This document shows, piece after piece, positions 17,111 through 26,200 of a stretch of 64,000 nt of DNA. The DNA comes from Paludisphaera mucosa (GTDB taxonomy: Bacteria > Planctomycetota > Planctomycetia > Isosphaerales > Isosphaeraceae), in NCBI RefSeq assembly GCF_029589435.1, contig NZ_JARRAG010000002.1:3596001-3660000 (forward strand), in the 5' to 3' direction. Within the stretch, counting starts at the first letter, position 1; every line of letters begins with the position of its first letter. Below the pieces are notes generated by a model. The model saw only the letters and a program-made list of their open reading frames with translations, was not told the origin of the DNA and made no database searches. Made by a program: the position numbers and the translations under genes.

Positions 17111-18349
17111 ATGCGCTCCCGTGTCTTCTGGTCGCCCCTGCTGGCGGCGGCTCTCTGGGCGATGGGCGCCGGCCGCGAGGCCTCGGCGTACGACGTCTGG
17201 GTCGAGACGGTCGATTGGGTGCCCACGTCGAGCGTCGTGAGCGTCCCGTCCTACGTCGCCGCCTCGTACGTCGTGCCGACCACCTACGCCGCGCCGAGCT
17301 TCTATGCGACGGCCTACGCGACCGAGACCCTGGCCCTGGCGCCGACGAGCTACGTCGTCCCCAGCAGCTACGTCGTGCCGACCTACTACGAGACCCGCTT
17401 CCGTCGCAGCCTTTTCGGCCGCCGCCTGATCCCGACCGGCCGCACGTATTACGCGACGAGCTACACCCCCAGCTACTTCCCGACCACCCTGATCTATCCG
17501 ACGTCCTACGTCGTGCCGACGACGGCCGTGGTCTCGCCGACCGTCTACGACCGCGAGGTCGTCGCGACCGCGTACCTGCCGTCGTCGGGCTCCTGCTGCG
17601 GCGAGGCCGTGCTCGCGCCGACGTCGGTCCGCATGGTCGCCCCCGAGTCGTCGACCCGCGCCGCGGCCCCGCCGGTCCGCCGCGCCCCGGCCGCGGCCGC
17701 GACGGCCGAGGACGAGCTGGACGAGGCCCCGTCGCTCCCCTCGACGGTCGACCCGGCGCCGCCGGCCCCCCGGCCGCGTGCGGTGCAGCCCGCGCCGGTC
17801 CAGTCGACCCCGAAGTCGACGGCCGCCGACGGCGCGACCAGCCCGCCCGCCCCCCAGGCCCCCGCTCGCGAGCAGAGCACCGTCCGGCCGGGCGAGGTCG
17901 CCCCGGCGCCCGCCGGCCCCGCCCCCAAGGCGGACGACGCGCCGGCCCCGTCGAGCCCCGCCGGCGCCGACGGCCTGATCCCCGCCCCCGAGGGCAACCT
18001 GGGCTTCAGCAACCGCCGCGAGGCCCTCCGCCCGGTCTACGACCCGGCCCGCGCGATCGACCCCGCCCGCCGCAACGTCCTCTTCGGCCGGGTCCGCGAG
18101 CGCTCCAGCAGCGAGCCCGAGGAAGGCGTCCGCGTCCTGCTGACCAACCGGGCCGGCACGTTCGACGACCGCACCGCCATGACCGACGCCTTCGGCCGCT
18201 TCGCCGTCCGCGTCCCCGACGGCGACTGGACCGTGCAGGTCGCCATGCCCAGCGGCCGCGTCTACGCCGTCAGCGAGATCACCGTCAGCAACGGCCTGAT
18301 CTCCGACGACCAGGGCCGGGACGTCCCCAGCCTGACCATCACGCGCTGA
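17111..18349 (+). CDS. Exported Tyr/Val/Pro-rich protein with carboxypeptidase-regulatory-like domain
   Basis: This encodes 412 residues from the ATG at 17111, with 'GAGG' upstream. A signal peptide covers residues 1-26 ('...GREASA'). Residues about 30-165 are low complexity with many repeats of the type 'TSYVVP/SYVVP', rich in Tyr, Val, Ser, Thr and Pro. Residues 165-300 are a Pro/Ala linker. The last 110 residues look like a CarboxypepD_reg/Ig-like domain ('VLFGRVRE', 'MTDAFGRFAVRVPDGDWTVQV', 'VSEITVSNG'). It is probably a cell-wall or matrix protein; function unknown. A hairpin (18355-18361 with 18366-18372) follows the stop codon. Confidence 0.75.
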   Translation: MRSRVFWSPLLAAALWAMGAGREASAYDVWVETVDWVPTSSVVSVPSYVAASYVVPTTYAAPSFYATAYATETLALAPTSYVVPSSYVVPTYYETRFRRSLFGRRLIPTGRTYYATSYTPSYFPTTLIYPTSYVVPTTAVVSPTVYDREVVATAYLPSSGSCCGEAVLAPTSVRMVAPESSTRAAAPPVRRAPAAAATAEDELDEAPSLPSTVDPAPPAPRPRAVQPAPVQSTPKSTAADGATSPPAPQAPAREQSTVRPGEVAPAPAGPAPKADDAPAPSSPAGADGLIPAPEGNLGFSNRREALRPVYDPARAIDPARRNVLFGRVRERSSSEPEEGVRVLLTNRAGTFDDRTAMTDAFGRFAVRVPDGDWTVQVAMPSGRVYAVSEITVSNGLISDDQGRDVPSLTITR

Positions 18350-18354
18350 CGCCC

Positions 18355-18372
18355 GGGACGGGACGCCGTCCC
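18355..18372 (+). terminator. Weak terminator-like hairpin
   Basis: A 7-bp perfect stem with a 4-nt loop lies 5 bp after the stop of the exported protein gene. There is no T-tract, so it may be a GC-rich pause or 3'-end stabiliser rather than a true terminator. Confidence 0.3.
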
Positions 18373-18451
18373 GCCCATCATCACGCCGCCGGCCGACGCC
18401 TTCCCCCGCGGGCGGGCGTCGGCCGCGTTCGAGACAGGGAGAATCGATCCG

Positions 18452-18721
18452 ATGAGCGACGAATACGAGATCGACGAGGTCCGCCTCTGCGACGTCGCCA
18501 ACGAGATGGAGGCGGCCCTGGTCGTCAGCCTCCTGGACGGCGACGGCATCCCGGCCCGGAGCGACGCGACCCAGGCCGGCGGCGTCTTCGGCGGCCTGCC
18601 GTTCGAGTCGGGCCACGGCATCTACGTCCGGACCGCTCACGCCCGGAAGGCCCTCGAGATCCTCTCGCATTACCCTCATTTCCAGGACCTGAAGAACGTC
18701 CACGAACCGGCCGGCGACTGA
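18452..18721 (+). CDS. DUF2007-like small protein
   Basis: This encodes 89 residues. 'VRLCDVANEMEAALVVSLLDGDGIPARSD' fits the start of the DUF2007 (PF09413, putative signal-transducing) pattern, and 'GIYVRTAHARKALEIL' fits its end. It has no signal peptide or membrane segment. A 'GACAGGGAGAA' site lies 10 nt upstream of the ATG. Its stop lies immediately upstream of the open frame of the next glycosyltransferase (see that entry), so the two are probably co-transcribed. The biochemical role of this family is unknown. Confidence 0.75.
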   Translation: MSDEYEIDEVRLCDVANEMEAALVVSLLDGDGIPARSDATQAGGVFGGLPFESGHGIYVRTAHARKALEILSHYPHFQDLKNVHEPAGD

Positions 18722-18830
18722 CCGCGCCGCGAGGCCCGATCGCCCCCTCCGCATCGGCCTGGTCGTCAGCTACTTCCACCCGTTCGCCAGCGGCGCCGAG
18801 CGCCAGGCGCTGGCGCAGGGGCTTGAACTC

Positions 18831-19880
18831 GTGCGCCGGGGGCATTCGGTCCGCGTCATCACGCGGGCCGTCCCCGGCTACCCGATCCCCGACGAGGACC
18901 ATCGCGGCGTCCAGATCCACCGCTGGATCCGCACGTGGGACCGCGGCCCGCTCTTCGCCGTCTCGTTCGTCTCGGGCCTCGTCCGCGCCCTGCGTCGGCT
19001 CCGCGGCGAGCTGGACGTGATCCACACCCACCAGGCGCTCTGGGAGGCCGTCGCCGCCGGCGCGGCCCGGCCCGGCCTTAGCGGGCTCCCGACGCTCGTG
19101 CAGCCGGCCAGCTCGGGCTACTACGGCGAGGCCCAGGAGCTATTGCGCACCCGAGGCGCCCCCCTGCTCCGTCGCGCGATCCTCCGCAACACGCACTTCG
19201 CGGCGATCTCCGACGACATCGCCCGGGAATGGCTCGCGCTCGGCGTCCCGCCCGGGCGGCTGACCCGGACCGCCAGCGGCGTCGACACCGACGTCTTCCA
19301 TCCCGGCCCGAGCCTCGTCGAGGCCGACCTGCTCCCCCGGCCGCGGGCCGTCTTCACCGGCCGTCTGCATCCGCAGAAGAACCTGCCGCTCCTCCTGAAC
19401 GCCTGGGTGGAGGTCGCCCGCAGGTCGCCCGCGAACCTGATCCTCGTCGGCCCCGGCAGCGATCGCGAGGCTCTCACGGCGCTGGCCGCATCCCTCGGCC
19501 TCGCGGATCGCGTCCAGTTCGTCGGCGCCGTCCCGAGCCCGGCCGAGCACCTCCGCGCCGCCGACCTGTTCGTCCTCCCCAGCGTGGCCGAGGGGATGAG
19601 CAACTCGCTCCTCGAAGCGATGGCCACCGCCCTCCCCTGCGTCGTCTCGGGCGTCGGCGGCAACACCGACCTCATCGCCCCCGGCGCGACGGGCGTCCTC
19701 GTCCCCGAGGCGACCCCCGAAGCCTGGTCCGGCGCCCTGCTGACCCTGCTCGAAAATCCCGACGAGGCCCGCCGCCTGGGCCGGAACGCCCTCGCCCGCG
19801 TCGAGGCCGAGTTCTCGCTGCGGGCGGTGGTGGATCGGTACGTCGGACTGTATCGCGAGCTGATCGCCCGGGCGGGCTGA
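18831..19880 (+). CDS. Glycosyltransferase family 4 protein (start codon problem)
   Basis: A GT-B glycosyltransferase, clear from 'VFTGRLHPQKNLPLLL', 'FVGAVPSPAEHL' and 'PSVAEGMSNSLLEAMATALPCVVSGVGG' with the donor-binding Ex7E element. The first canonical start in this frame is GTG 18831, but the coding match clearly begins upstream: the frame from about 18750 reads 'RIGLVVSYFHPFASGAERQA', the normal first strand and acceptor loop of GT4 enzymes. Between the in-frame stop at 18690-18692 and 18831 there is no ATG, GTG or TTG. The real product therefore begins at a non-canonical codon, is made by frameshift from the DUF2007 gene, or a base is wrong. It is likely part of the same polysaccharide cluster as the genes at 13298 and 15597. 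Confidence 0.85.
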   Translation: MRRGHSVRVITRAVPGYPIPDEDHRGVQIHRWIRTWDRGPLFAVSFVSGLVRALRRLRGELDVIHTHQALWEAVAAGAARPGLSGLPTLVQPASSGYYGEAQELLRTRGAPLLRRAILRNTHFAAISDDIAREWLALGVPPGRLTRTASGVDTDVFHPGPSLVEADLLPRPRAVFTGRLHPQKNLPLLLNAWVEVARRSPANLILVGPGSDREALTALAASLGLADRVQFVGAVPSPAEHLRAADLFVLPSVAEGMSNSLLEAMATALPCVVSGVGGNTDLIAPGATGVLVPEATPEAWSGALLTLLENPDEARRLGRNALARVEAEFSLRAVVDRYVGLYRELIARAG

Positions 19881-19895
19881 TTCCCGTGGACCGTT

Positions 19896-21956
19896 TCAAG
19901 GGGCCGGGATCGGTTCCAGGTTTTCCGGTTCATCGAGCTTGATCGAAGTCCATCGCCCGGTCTTGACGCTGAAGATGTGGAGTTGGTGTTTGGTCTTACA
20001 GGTGATCGACTCGGGACTCATCGCAGGGAACTTTTGAGGCGCTGAGCCGAACCCTCCCACGCCCGCGACGGAGTCCTCGTCGGGCGGAGATGGTTCGTCG
20101 TCGCCCTCGGGCCATTCGAGGACGTCCCAGCGGTTGGCCGTCGCGCTGAAGGCGTAGACGCGCCGGCCGATCTTGTAAGCGGCCGCGCCCGGGCCGATCA
20201 CCGGGGTCGCCTTCTCGGTGGGCTCCAGCAAATCCTGGCTGTGCCACTCGCCGTCCGACGAGCTGAACGCCGCAATCCGCTTGACCGCCGGTCCGGTGAT
20301 ATGCAAGGCAGCCAGACTGTGACCCGCGATGGGGACGACCTTCACGTCCGCCTCGCCCTCCGGCACGATCCTCAGGGTCTTCGCAACTCCGATTTTGGTG
20401 CTGTAACCGGTCAGGACATGACCGTTCGAGGAAGGGACGATCACGAAATCGGGCATCACGAGGAAAGGCGGCAGCTTCGTGGGGGATTTCGACTTAGCTT
20501 GCGAGTTCCCCGCGGGCGGAACGAACGATCCGGCCGCAACGGCCTGGGCTGTCTTCGGGGCGTCGACGACCGGTGGGACCGGGCCCGGGTTCGTCGCCTC
20601 TTGCTTACGCGGTTTGATCGATCCCCCGGCTCCGTTCGACGACTCCTCGAGGTTCAGCCCCGTTTCCAGCGTTCCAGATTGGACGTCGAGAGCGGCCTGA
20701 TACTCCGACCTGGCCAGCTCGAGCCGAAGCTGCACGCTCTTCGCCTCGGGCTCCAGCCGCTGGACATCCAGCCTTCGCTCGTCGAGCCCCGGCCCGGCCG
20801 AGCGTAGGCGATCCTTGTCGTTGAGCGGGATGTCCGGCGGCGGCGACGCCTCGGCTTTCGGGACGGTGGCCGGCTTCCTCGCGCCGGTCGCGTGGTCGAG
20901 AAGACTTCGGTGGAGTGCGATCGCCTGGGCCTGCTCCTCGATCTCGGCGTTCAATCGATCCCGCTCCTCAACCAGCCGCTGGATCGACACCTGAGCCGTC
21001 GCAATCGAATCCCTCCTCAAGCGGATCTGGTCGGGTTTCGGGGGTGCGGACTCCTTCGCTTTCGGATCCGAGGACTCCCCCTTCCCGACGGCGCCTTGCT
21101 GGAGCGCGTATCCGGTGGCACCTCCCAGGGTGAGAATCGTCCCCAGGGTGACGGCGGCGAGCTTTGCTTTCGTGAGGATCATGGCGTCGAGGGCTCCTTG
21201 GGCTAGGGCCGCGGCCCCCGCGGAGGCGAGGGCGAGGGCGGCGACGGGGGACGTTCCGAACGCGAGGGCCGAGTGGACGGTGCTCTCCAGGAGCGCCGGC
21301 GAGACGGGAGAGGCGAGGACGATCGAGCCCAGGGCCGCGTCGTCGGCCGCGACGCCCCGGCGGGCGAGGCGGTCGCGGAGGCGGTTGCGGCCCCGCGAGA
21401 GCCGGCTGCGGATCGTGCCGACGGGCTGCCGCAGACGGGCGGCGGCCTCGTCGTGCGTCAGGCCTTCCAGGTGGCAGAGGATCAGCGGGCCGCGAAGCCG
21501 GTCGGGGAGCCGGCCCAGCTCCTCGTCGAGGATCGACCGGAGTTCGGATCGCTCGGCCTCGCGGAACGGTGGCGCGTCGGTCGGCGGCTCGGCGTCGAGG
21601 CCGGCCCCCTCGCGGATGAACCGCCGGGCCGAGACCGCCCGCGCCCGGGCGGCCACCCGATGGGCGACGCCGTGGATCCAGGGCCCGACCCGTTCGCGAC
21701 GGCGGATCGTCCCCGCGCGGCGGACCAGGACGAGGAAGGTCGCCTGGAAGGCGTCTTCCACGTCGCGGTCGTCGCGGAGGATCCGCCGGCAGACGCCCAG
21801 CACCATCGGCCCGTGCCGCTCGACGAGCGCCGCGAAGGCCGATTCGTCGCCCTCCGCGAGGAACCTCTCAAGCAGGCGGCCGTCGTCCTCCCCCGCGGCG
21901 GTCCCCCAGCCCAGCAGGCGGGCGATCGACCCGGCGTCTCCCGTCATGCGTCCCAC
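19896..21956 (-). CDS. ECF sigma-70 factor fused to membrane segment, coiled coil and extracytoplasmic domain
   Basis: This encodes 686 residues from GTG 21956, supported by 'GGGAGG' 8 nt upstream (ATG 21947 is the alternative). Residues about 30-105 are sigma region 2 ('FAALVERHGPMVLGVCRRIL', 'VEDAFQATFLVL'). Residues 150-205 are region 4 ('LPDRLRGPLILCHLEGLTHD', 'QPVGTIRSRLSRGRNRL'). After an Ala-rich linker, one hydrophobic helix ('LAAVTLGTILTLGGATGYAL') is followed by a charged coiled coil and a C-terminal beta-rich domain with WD/Kelch-like repeats. This sigma-membrane-sensor layout is known in planctomycetes. The tail probably senses an envelope signal and controls the sigma part; no separate anti-sigma gene is adjacent. 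The gene converges with the GT4 gene, 15 bp between stops. Confidence 0.83.
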   Translation of the reverse strand: MGRMTGDAGSIARLLGWGTAAGEDDGRLLERFLAEGDESAFAALVERHGPMVLGVCRRILRDDRDVEDAFQATFLVLVRRAGTIRRRERVGPWIHGVAHRVAARARAVSARRFIREGAGLDAEPPTDAPPFREAERSELRSILDEELGRLPDRLRGPLILCHLEGLTHDEAAARLRQPVGTIRSRLSRGRNRLRDRLARRGVAADDAALGSIVLASPVSPALLESTVHSALAFGTSPVAALALASAGAAALAQGALDAMILTKAKLAAVTLGTILTLGGATGYALQQGAVGKGESSDPKAKESAPPKPDQIRLRRDSIATAQVSIQRLVEERDRLNAEIEEQAQAIALHRSLLDHATGARKPATVPKAEASPPPDIPLNDKDRLRSAGPGLDERRLDVQRLEPEAKSVQLRLELARSEYQAALDVQSGTLETGLNLEESSNGAGGSIKPRKQEATNPGPVPPVVDAPKTAQAVAAGSFVPPAGNSQAKSKSPTKLPPFLVMPDFVIVPSSNGHVLTGYSTKIGVAKTLRIVPEGEADVKVVPIAGHSLAALHITGPAVKRIAAFSSSDGEWHSQDLLEPTEKATPVIGPGAAAYKIGRRVYAFSATANRWDVLEWPEGDDEPSPPDEDSVAGVGGFGSAPQKFPAMSPESITCKTKHQLHIFSVKTGRWTSIKLDEPENLEPIPAP

Positions 21957-22317
21957 CGGCGTCGCCTCCCGAAGCCCGTCCCGATCGTCTTCACCCCTGA
22001 ATGTACGGCCCGCCCCCCGCGCAATCCCGATTTCCCAAGAATCCCGCAGGACGCCCGCGCCGCGACAGCCGGAAACGTCACCCGCGGCCCCGGCTTCGCA
22101 ACTCGCCTCCTCACAGTCCGCCGAGTCGCATGCAACCCTCGCAACCCGCGCAATACGGACGCCCCGAATGACGAGCGTGGATTCTTCGCCTTCACCTCAA
22201 GATTCATGCCTTAGAATATCTAGGCAGCCACGCGTAGCGGTACAGCGAGCGGCGCCGCTTGCCTCATTGAGACGACACCCCAGCCCGGCCGCGAGGCGCA
22301 TCGAGACGAAACCTCCC
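21957..22317. other. Divergent intergenic region, no gene seen
   Basis: These 361 bp separate the divergent sigma-factor and lipase genes. The frame of the lipase stays open upstream but reads as Arg/Ser/Pro-rich noise antisense to the sigma gene. It presumably contains both promoters; no clear match was found. Confidence 0.4.
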
Positions 22318-23127
22318 ATGATCGGGCGGCTCAAAGCTCCCATCATCCTGGCCCACGGGCTCTTCGGGTTCTCGCGGATCGGCCTCGGTCCGCTGACCCT
22401 GACCTCGTACTTCCGGGGCATCCCGCAGGTGTTCCGCGAGGCCGGGAACCGGGTCTTGACGACCCGGGTGCACCCGATCGCGTCGATCGACTTCCGGGCC
22501 CAGCGGCTGGGATATCGCATCGACACCTATTTCCCCGACGAGCCGGTCCACGTCATCGGCCACAGCATGGGCGGGCTCGACGCCCGCCGGCTCCTCGCCG
22601 AACCCGGCTGGCGCGACCGCATCCTGAGCCTGACGACGATCGGCACGCCCCACCTGGGCTCGATCATCGCCGACTTCGCCAAGCTCAGGGTGGGCCGGAT
22701 CTACCGGCTTCTGAACGCCATGGGGATCGACTATCGGGGGTTCCTCGACGTCACCCGCCAGGCCTCGCGGCGGTTCGGTCGCAAATACGGCCTGATCGAC
22801 GACCTGCCCTGCTTCAGCATCGCCGGCGAGCCGGCCGAGGCCGACGTCGCCTGGCCCCTGCGGCGGCTCTACGAGGCGCTCCGCGAGATGGAAGGCGCGA
22901 ACGACGGCCTCGTCCCGGCCGAGTCGGCGCGGGCCTTCGGCAAGCCCCTGCCGTCGTGGCCGCTCGACCACCTGCGGCAGATGAACTGGCTCAACCACGC
23001 GAAGGACGAGACCGAGGCTCTCTACGTCCCCGCCTACTACGGCCGCATCATCGACGAGCTGATCGCCCTCGGGTTCGGCGCCGACGCCCCGGAGCCGGTC
23101 CGATCGGCCGCCCGGACGACGCCCTGA
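22318..23127 (+). CDS. Lipase/esterase (triacylglycerol lipase-like alpha/beta hydrolase)
   Basis: This encodes 269 residues from the ATG at 22318. 'APIILAHGLFG' is the oxyanion strand, and 'VIGHSMGGLDAR' places the nucleophile Ser83 in a GxSxG elbow. 'TIGTPHLGS' is the usual lipase follow-up. The acid is likely Asp in 'GANDGLVP' and the base His in 'MNWLNHAKD'. This resembles bacterial LipA-type class 2 lipases, but there is no signal peptide or disulfide pair, so it appears cytoplasmic. The substrate is likely a carboxylic ester or acylglycerol. A bidirectional hairpin follows at 23157-23186. Confidence 0.83.
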   Translation: MIGRLKAPIILAHGLFGFSRIGLGPLTLTSYFRGIPQVFREAGNRVLTTRVHPIASIDFRAQRLGYRIDTYFPDEPVHVIGHSMGGLDARRLLAEPGWRDRILSLTTIGTPHLGSIIADFAKLRVGRIYRLLNAMGIDYRGFLDVTRQASRRFGRKYGLIDDLPCFSIAGEPAEADVAWPLRRLYEALREMEGANDGLVPAESARAFGKPLPSWPLDHLRQMNWLNHAKDETEALYVPAYYGRIIDELIALGFGADAPEPVRSAARTTP

Positions 23128-23156
23128 GGCCCCGCGCCGCGATTCGAAACAAGAAA

Positions 23157-23186
23157 GCCCCCGCACCGGCGAGGCGGTGCGGGGGC
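23157..23186. terminator. Bidirectional terminator hairpin
   Basis: A perfect 12-bp GC-rich stem (23157-23168 with 23175-23186) has a 6-nt loop between two convergent genes. On the minus strand it is followed by 'TTTCTTG', a good T-tract for the giant FG-GAP gene. On the plus strand 'TTTT' follows after a few bases. Confidence 0.8.
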
Positions 23187-23211
23187 CTGAGGTTTTGGCC
23201 CGGCATCGCGA

Positions 23212-26200
23212 TCAACGCATGCCCCGGCCCCAGAAGCCCAGGGCCGAGGACGCCCGCGACTTCTTGCCGGTCGCGACCGTGTCGAACGCGCCGACGATCG
23301 CCAGGGCGTCGGGGCTCGCCGTCCTGGAAGCCGCGGTCGTCGCCGAGGCGGTCGCGAAGGTCGACGTCGTCGCTCCGGCGGTGGACGTGGAAGCCGAGGC
23401 GAGGCCCGCCGGGGAGTTGACCTGGAGCGTATACACCCCGGTCGAGGCGGCGAAGATCTGGGGGTTGCCCAGGAAGACGAACTGGAACCGATGCGTCCCG
23501 ACGGCGAAGCCCGTAGACGTGATCGTGGCCAGGATCGTGCCGTTGGAGTTGAACAGCTGCGGGAAGGCGACCGGGATGCCGTTGTCCAGGATCACCACCC
23601 CTCCGACGAGGTCCGTGACCCCGGGCGGAACCGTGAGCACGGCCGAGATCGTGATGGCGTCGCCCACGGTCGCCGGCTGCGTGGGGACGACGCCGGTCAG
23701 CACCGCCGTGGCGCGGACCACCACCTGCGAGGCCGTCGCCTGGGACGTGCCGAAGGTGGGGTCGTTCGTCCCGTCGTAGGTCGCCGTCACGGTGTAGGTG
23801 CCGACGCCCAGGGCGGGGATGCCGCCGAAGACGGCCAGGCCGTTGACCAGCGTGCCGCTGAAGTTGACCGACCCGACGTTGATGAAGACCGTGCCGCCGT
23901 TGGGCGTGCCCAGGCCGGCGACGGCCGAGGAGGCCTCGACGGTGATCGCCAGGGGGTCGCCGATGCCGCGGGGGTTCGCGCTCGTCGAGACCTTCAGCGC
24001 CGTAGCCGCCTTGGCCACCGTGAGGATGGTGGGGGTGGTCGCCTCATAACTGCCCACGAGGTCCGAGAAGACGGTGCGGAGCTGCAGGCCTGACTGGGCG
24101 AGCGTCGGCGTGAACGTGTACCACAGGCTGTTGGCGTCGACGATGTTCACCCACGAAACGCCGTCGAAGCTGGCCTGCCACTGCACGCTGCGCGCCACCA
24201 CGTTGTTCGCGGCGGAGGTGAGCGTGACCGGCACGCCGACCGTCACCGTCAAGGGCCCGCCGAGGAGATTGAAGCCGAGGTCTTGGGTGGTCGCCCCGGT
24301 CGAGGTCGACCCGACGCCCGGCGACGCGGACCCGCCCGGCGCCGTGTGAGACGTCGGGGCTGCGCCGGTGAAGCCGGCGGCGTTGACCTGGAGCGTGTAG
24401 ACCCCGGTCGAGGCGGCGTAGATCTGGGGGTTGCCCAGGAAGACGAACTGGAACCGATGCGTCCCGGCCGCGAAGCCCGTCGTCGTGATCGTGGCCAGCG
24501 TCGTGCCGTTCGAGGTGACGAGCTGCGGGAAGGCGATCGGGTTGCCGTTGTCCAGGATCACCACGCCGCCGACCAGGTCGGTGACGCCGGCCGGCGGCGT
24601 GAGCACGGCCGCGATCGTCACCGCGTCGCCCACGGTCGCCGGCTGCGTGGGGACGACGCCGGTCAGCACCGACGTGGCGCGGACGACCACCTGGGAGGCG
24701 GTCCCCTGGGACGTGCCGAAGGTGGGGTCGTTCGTCCCGTCGTAGGTCGCCGTCACGGTGTAGGTGCCCAGGGCGAGCGCGGCGATGTTGCTGAAGACGG
24801 CGTGGCCGTTGACCAGAACGGTGGTCAGGTTGACCGCCCCGATGTTCAGGAAGACCGTGCCGCCGTTGGGCGTGCCCAGGCCGGCGACGGCCGAGGCGAC
24901 GTCGACGGTGATCGCCAAGGGGTCGCCGATCCCGCGGGGGTTCACGCTCGTCGACACCTTCAGCAGCGTGTTCGCCTTCGAGACCGTGAGCAGGCCGGCC
25001 GTGGTCGTCGCGGTGCCGGACGAGTCGGAGAAGACGGCGCGATAGCGCTCGCCCGAATCGGCCAGGGTCGGGGTCAGCGTGAGCCAGGGGAGCGTCTCGC
25101 CGGCGATGTTCGTCCAGGTCGTCCCGTTCGTGCTCACCTGCCACTGCACGGTGCGGTTCCCGGGGCCCGCCGACTCGGCGGTGAAGGTGACCGGCACGCC
25201 GACCGTCGCGAACTGGTTGATCGGGTTGGCGGTCACGGCCAGCGGGATGGGCTGGGCGTAGAAGTACGCCGCCCCCTGGAGGGGGTTGGCCTGGTCGAGC
25301 GTGACCGTCGGGGCGCCGGCGATGACGGTCGTGGGGGTGACGGCGACGGCCTGCCCCAGCAGGTCGTTCGCGACCCCGTCGGACGCCGTCAGCCGGGCCG
25401 CCTGGTTCCAGGCCGCCCCGGCCGAGCGGTCGAAGACGTAGACGGCGCCCTGGCGGAGGTTGGCCCCGACCGATTCGAACGGGGCCGAGACGGCCGCCTT
25501 GTAGCCGTTGGCGGCGATCGCGACGGCGTAGCCGAAGCGATCGCCCGCCGCGCCGGCGGCGCTCGTCAGCTTGGCCGACTGCGTCCAGGTCGTCCACGAC
25601 CGCAGGAAGACGTAGGCCGCCCCCTGGTCGACGCGGCCTCCGACGTCGGCGAAGGAGGCGCCGGCGATGAGGAACGACCCGTCGTCGCTGGTCGCCAGCG
25701 ACGAGCCGAAGCCGTCGTTGGCGGCGCCGTCGGCGGCGGTCAGTTTCGTCAGGGAGCCCTGGAAGAACGCGTAGACCGCGCCTTGCTGGCCGTTGGCGCC
25801 CACCGTCGTGAACGGCGCGCCGCCCGCGACCATGAGCCCGCTGCCGCTGACGACCGTCGAGTAGCCGAACTGGGCGTTGGCCGTGGCGTCGGCCGCGGCC
25901 AGCTTCGTGGCCTGCGTCCAGGTCGCCCCGGACTTGACGAGTACGTACACCGCCCCCTGGTCGGCCACGCCGCCGACGTCGGCGAGGGGCGACCCGACCG
26001 CGATGATCGAGCCGTTGGCGCTGATCGAAGTCGAGTAACCGAACTGGTCGCCGGCGGCGCCGTCGGCCGGCGTGAACTTCTGGACCTGGGTCCAGGTCGT
26101 CCCGTTGCGGGTGAAGATGTAGGTCGCGCCCTGCGTCGCCTTGCCGGCGACCGTGACGCTGCGTGCGCCGACCGCCAGGGTGGAACCGTCGGCGCTGAGG

